A DNA stretch of 14,473 nucleotides, taken from an uncultured Alkalilimnicola sp. Lineage in GTDB: Bacteria > Pseudomonadota > Gammaproteobacteria > Nitrococcales > AK92. Below are positions 12,571 through 14,473 of the stretch, one piece after another. The notes under the pieces are model-generated. The model had not been told where the DNA came from and ran no database searches. It worked only from the letters and a program-made list of their open reading frames with translations. The stretch covers positions 1-14,473 of the forward strand of contig CALGAN010000033.1 of NCBI GenBank assembly GCA_937951875.1. The letters run 5' to 3'. The position numbers were made by a program, and so were the translations under genes. The stretch's first letter is position 1. Each line of letters starts with the position of its first letter.

Positions 12571-13877
12571 GCATCGAGTGGCTGACCCTTCTCTTCTTCG
12601 GCGCGCTGCTGCTGTTCCTGCTGCTCGGCTTGCCGCTGGTGTTCGTGCTCGGCGGCGTGTCGATCATATTCCTCTATTTCACCTGGGGCCCCGAGGCCTT
12701 CTACATGGTGGCCTCCCAGATGTGGGGCAGCATGAACAGCTTCACGCTGCTGGCGATTCCGCTGTTCGTGTTCATGGCGATGATCCTGGAGCGCACCGGT
12801 GTGGCGAACGCGCTCTACCGGATGATGCACGTGTGGTGCGGCGGCCTGCGCGGCGGTTTGGCCATCGGCACGGTGGTGATCTGCACCATCTTCGCGGCCA
12901 TGGTCGGCATCAGCGGTGCCGCGGTGGTGACCATGGGCACCATCGCGTTGCCGGCCATGCTCGAACGCGGCTACGACAAGAAAATGGCGATCGGCTGCAT
13001 CAGCGCCGGTGGCGGTCTGGGCATCCTCATCCCGCCTAGCGTGCTGATGGTGCTGTATTCGCTGATCACCGGCGTGTCGGTGGGCAAGCTGTTCGCGGCC
13101 GGTGTGATTCCGGGCATCGTGCTGGCGGTCATGATCGCCGCCTACGTCGCCATCCGCTGCTGGCTGCAGCCCGAGATGGGACCGGCCTTGCCCAAGGAGG
13201 AGCGCGGCACGTGGCGCGACAAGCTCCTGGCGCTGCGGGCGGTGTTGCTGCCGCTGGTGATCGTCACCATGGTGCTGGGCTCGATCATGATCGGCATCGC
13301 CACGCCCACCGAGGCGGCGGCGGTCGGCGTGCTCGGCGCGCTGATCTCGGCGGCGGTGCACCGGACCCTCACCTGGGCGCTGGTGCGCGAGTCGCTGCTG
13401 CGCACCATGAAGCTGACCGGCATGATCGTGTGGATCCTGTTCGCCGCCCACGCCTTCAGCTCGGCCTATCAGGGCATGGGCGCCCAGGCCTTCATCCAGA
13501 GCTTGATGGCGTACATTCCCGGCGGGCCGTGGGGCACGATCATCTTCATTCAGATCGTGCTGTTCCTGCTGGGCATGGTGCTGGATCCGGTGGGCATCAT
13601 GCTCATCACCCTGCCGGTGTTCCTGCCGGTGGTGACGGCCCTCGGCTTCGATCCGATCTGGTTCGGGGTGCTGTTCATCATCAACATGGAGATCGGCTAC
13701 CAGACCCCGCCGTTCGGCTTCAACCTGTTCTATCTCAAGGGTATCGTGCCGAAGGACATCACCATGGGCGACATCTACGCCTCGGTGATTCCGTACACCC
13801 TGGTGCTGATCGGCGGCATGATCCTGATGATGATCTTCCCGGGTCTGGTGACCTGGCTGCCGGGGTTGGTGATGTAA
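12567..13877 (+). CDS. dctM: TRAP transporter large permease, DctM
   Basis: 436 residues in the inner membrane. The transport subunit of the TRAP system, which moves the substrate with sodium ions. It begins SIEWLTLLFFGALLLFLLLGLPLVFVLGG. ALLAIPLFVFMAMILE-type helices, the loop GGLRGGLAIGTVVICTIFAAMVGISGAAVVTMG, ISAGGGLGILIPPSVLMVLY and ATPTEAAAVGVLGALI are the conserved landmarks of the family; PTEAAAVG is a characteristic sodium-site hairpin motif. LLGMVLDPVGIMLITLPVF and NMEIGYQTPPFGFNLF complete the C-terminal half. The upstream in-frame extension is not used: the dctQ overlap and GGAGGAG (12555-12561), five bases ahead, fix ATG 12567. Length and helices look complete. Confidence 0.95.
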   Translation: MSIEWLTLLFFGALLLFLLLGLPLVFVLGGVSIIFLYFTWGPEAFYMVASQMWGSMNSFTLLAIPLFVFMAMILERTGVANALYRMMHVWCGGLRGGLAIGTVVICTIFAAMVGISGAAVVTMGTIALPAMLERGYDKKMAIGCISAGGGLGILIPPSVLMVLYSLITGVSVGKLFAAGVIPGIVLAVMIAAYVAIRCWLQPEMGPALPKEERGTWRDKLLALRAVLLPLVIVTMVLGSIMIGIATPTEAAAVGVLGALISAAVHRTLTWALVRESLLRTMKLTGMIVWILFAAHAFSSAYQGMGAQAFIQSLMAYIPGGPWGTIIFIQIVLFLLGMVLDPVGIMLITLPVFLPVVTALGFDPIWFGVLFIINMEIGYQTPPFGFNLFYLKGIVPKDITMGDIYASVIPYTLVLIGGMILMMIFPGLVTWLPGLVM

Positions 13878-13884
13878 GTCCGCG

Positions 13885-13916
13885 GCCCGGGCGTCGAGCG
13901 ATCGGTCGCTCCGGGC
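13885..13916 (+). terminator. Hairpin just after dctM
   Basis: GAGCGA (13896-13901) pairs with TCGCTC (13906-13911) around TCGG. GCCCG (13885-13889) and CGGGC (13912-13916) can close a longer stem with a left-side bulge. It lies within 40 bases of the dctM stop. There is no T-run, so it may be a 3' stabiliser or a Rho-dependent end rather than an intrinsic terminator. Confidence 0.4.
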
Positions 13917-13970
13917 AGCTTCCCGCTCCAGGCGCGGTTTCGGCGCGGCGCGTGCGTGTATAAAAGAGGC

Positions 13971-14177
13971 GTGCGCGGGCGCGCCGGCTGGCGCTGGGGC
14001 GGGGATGCTCAGGCGGAGGAGGAGGAGGTGCGAGAGCATCCACCTCCCCGCGCCCGGCACCATGCGCGCCCGCGCACATACTGCCCGCGGCGGACTCGCG
14101 GACAGTACGTAACACTCTAGTCGCGGTTGGTGGGGATTCAAGTAAAAGAAGCGTCTCATTGGGAGACGCTTTTCTTT
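13971..14177 (+). ncRNA. Candidate structured small RNA or mRNA leader, not recognised
   Basis: A TATAAA box (13959-13964) is followed seven bases later by the left arm of a perfect 14-bp stem: 13971-13984 with 14064-14077. Inside it GGCGC/GCGCC (13990-13994, 14050-14054), GGGG/CCCC and GATGCTC/GAGCATC (14004-14010, 14034-14040) continue one long hairpin with a purine loop of four GGA repeats. GGAGGTG in the loop (14024-14030) can also pair with CACCTCC (14041-14047) as a pseudoknot. A second hairpin follows: TACTG-C-CCGCG with CGCGG-A-CAGTA (14079-14089, 14097-14107). The end is the intrinsic terminator at 14149-14177. It could be a free RNA of about 207 bases or an attenuating leader of the transporter gene at 14334. 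I see no match to a family I know. Confidence 0.45.
14149..14177 (+). terminator. Intrinsic terminator
   Basis: AAGCGTCTC (14149-14157) pairs with GAGACGCTT (14163-14171) around ATTGG, followed by TTTCTTT. The A-rich AAAAGAA before the stem gives a T-run on the other strand too, so it may work in both directions. It is the clearest Rho-independent terminator in the window, 270 bases past dctM. Confidence 0.88.
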
Positions 14178-14333
14178 ATGTGGTTCGTTGCTTTCGGGCA
14201 TTTGTCGCTGGAGATGCGGTCGCGGCCGAGCCGTTGGGGGAACCGCGTCGCCGCCCATGTCTTTCGGTCTCCGAGCCAAGCCTCCGTTTTCGTAGCGCGA
14301 GCCGCAACGATGCAGGTGTGATGGAGGAAGAAG

Positions 14334-14473
14334 ATGGCGAGGGGGGGCTTCCACCGTCGCCAGCGATGCCGAGGTGCGTTGGTCGTCGCGGCTGGCGTTC
14401 GTGCTGGCGGCGACCGGATCGGCCGTTGGCTTGGGCAATATCTGGAAGTTTCCATACATCGTCGGTGCGTACG
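14334..14473 (+). CDS. Sodium-dependent NSS-family transporter, N-terminal part, apparent frameshift after the start
   Basis: The frame from 14374 to the edge reads VRW followed by SSRLAFVLAATGSAVGLGN and IWKFPYIVGAY, the first helix of the sodium:neurotransmitter symporter family (LeuT/TnaT/MhsT type), with the sodium-site segment GSAVGLGNIWKFPY. These inner-membrane carriers import amino acids or related solutes with sodium. The best start, ATG 14334, has GGAGG (14323-14327) six bases ahead but is one base out of frame. Between them lies a run of seven Gs (14341-14347). With six Gs the protein would begin MARGASTVASDAEVRW and run straight into the family sequence. Either the reading has an extra G, the gene is damaged, or the run varies. 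The in-frame GTG 14374 lacks a ribosome site. The rest of the gene is outside. Confidence 0.85.
   Translation, partial: MARGGFHRRQRCRGALVVAAGVRAGGDRIGRWLGQYLEVSIHRRCV

Noticed and set aside
14028..14120. GTG-started 30-codon frame after GGAGGAGGAGG, a possible leader peptide
   Set aside because: The ribosome-site-like purines lie in a predicted hairpin loop, the peptide is Arg/Pro/His-rich as random GC-rich frames are, and no run of one regulatory amino acid is present. Kept only as an alternative reading of the candidate RNA.
14121..14131. TCGCGGTTGGTG shares a block with E. coli 6S RNA (recalled CGCGGTTGGTG)
   Set aside because: The candidate RNA lacks the 6S closing stem spanning both ends and the central bubble layout; the short match is probably coincidence.
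14374..14376. GTG 14374 as the true start of the NSS transporter
   Set aside because: It is in frame with the family sequence but has no ribosome site and would leave only two residues ahead of the first conserved tryptophan; ATG 14334 with a one-base indel is more likely.

Overview
The window is a GC-rich bacterial chromosomal segment, most likely from a gammaproteobacterium (or close proteobacterial relative). This rests on the glutathione reductase, the DmdC-like acyl-CoA dehydrogenase, the three-part TRAP transporter and an E. coli-like type I-E CRISPR array with its leader. The exact taxon cannot be read from the sequence. There are eleven well-supported protein genes, one small hypothetical gene and two partial genes at the edges.

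Left part (1-5790). An open frame runs off the left edge on the minus strand. A tight plus-strand group follows: glutathione reductase, a gamma-class carbonic anhydrase-like protein and a zinc aspartoacylase/succinylglutamate desuccinylase-like amidohydrolase, separated by 11 and 14 bases. Three minus-strand genes come next: a VOC protein, a 77-residue acidic protein with a strong ribosome site, and an epoxide-hydrolase-type alpha/beta hydrolase. A plus-strand double hotdog (thioesterase-like) protein is divergent from the hydrolase. Its ribosome site faces a copy of the 16S rRNA 3' tail.

Middle part (5836-9237). A minus-strand MFS transporter and a plus-strand acyl-CoA dehydrogenase diverge from a roughly 400-base intergenic region. 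That region holds a promoter-like sequence overlapped by a CAAACGTTTG palindrome.

CRISPR part (9238-10866). A noncoding stretch with several inverted repeats leads into an AT-rich leader with an exact IHF consensus, then 12 repeats and 11 spacers. No cas gene lies on either side within the window. A second noncoding stretch of about 500 bases carries inverted repeats ahead of the transporter operon.

Right part (10867-14473). dctP, dctQ and dctM encode a tripartite TRAP importer for an organic acid; strong hairpins separate dctP from dctQM, and dctQ and dctM overlap by four bases. Downstream is a promoter-like box, a 14-bp long-range stem, a second hairpin and a clear intrinsic terminator, which together look like an unannotated structured RNA. 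The window ends in the first codons of a sodium-coupled NSS-family transporter, whose best start codon is out of frame by one base at a run of seven Gs.
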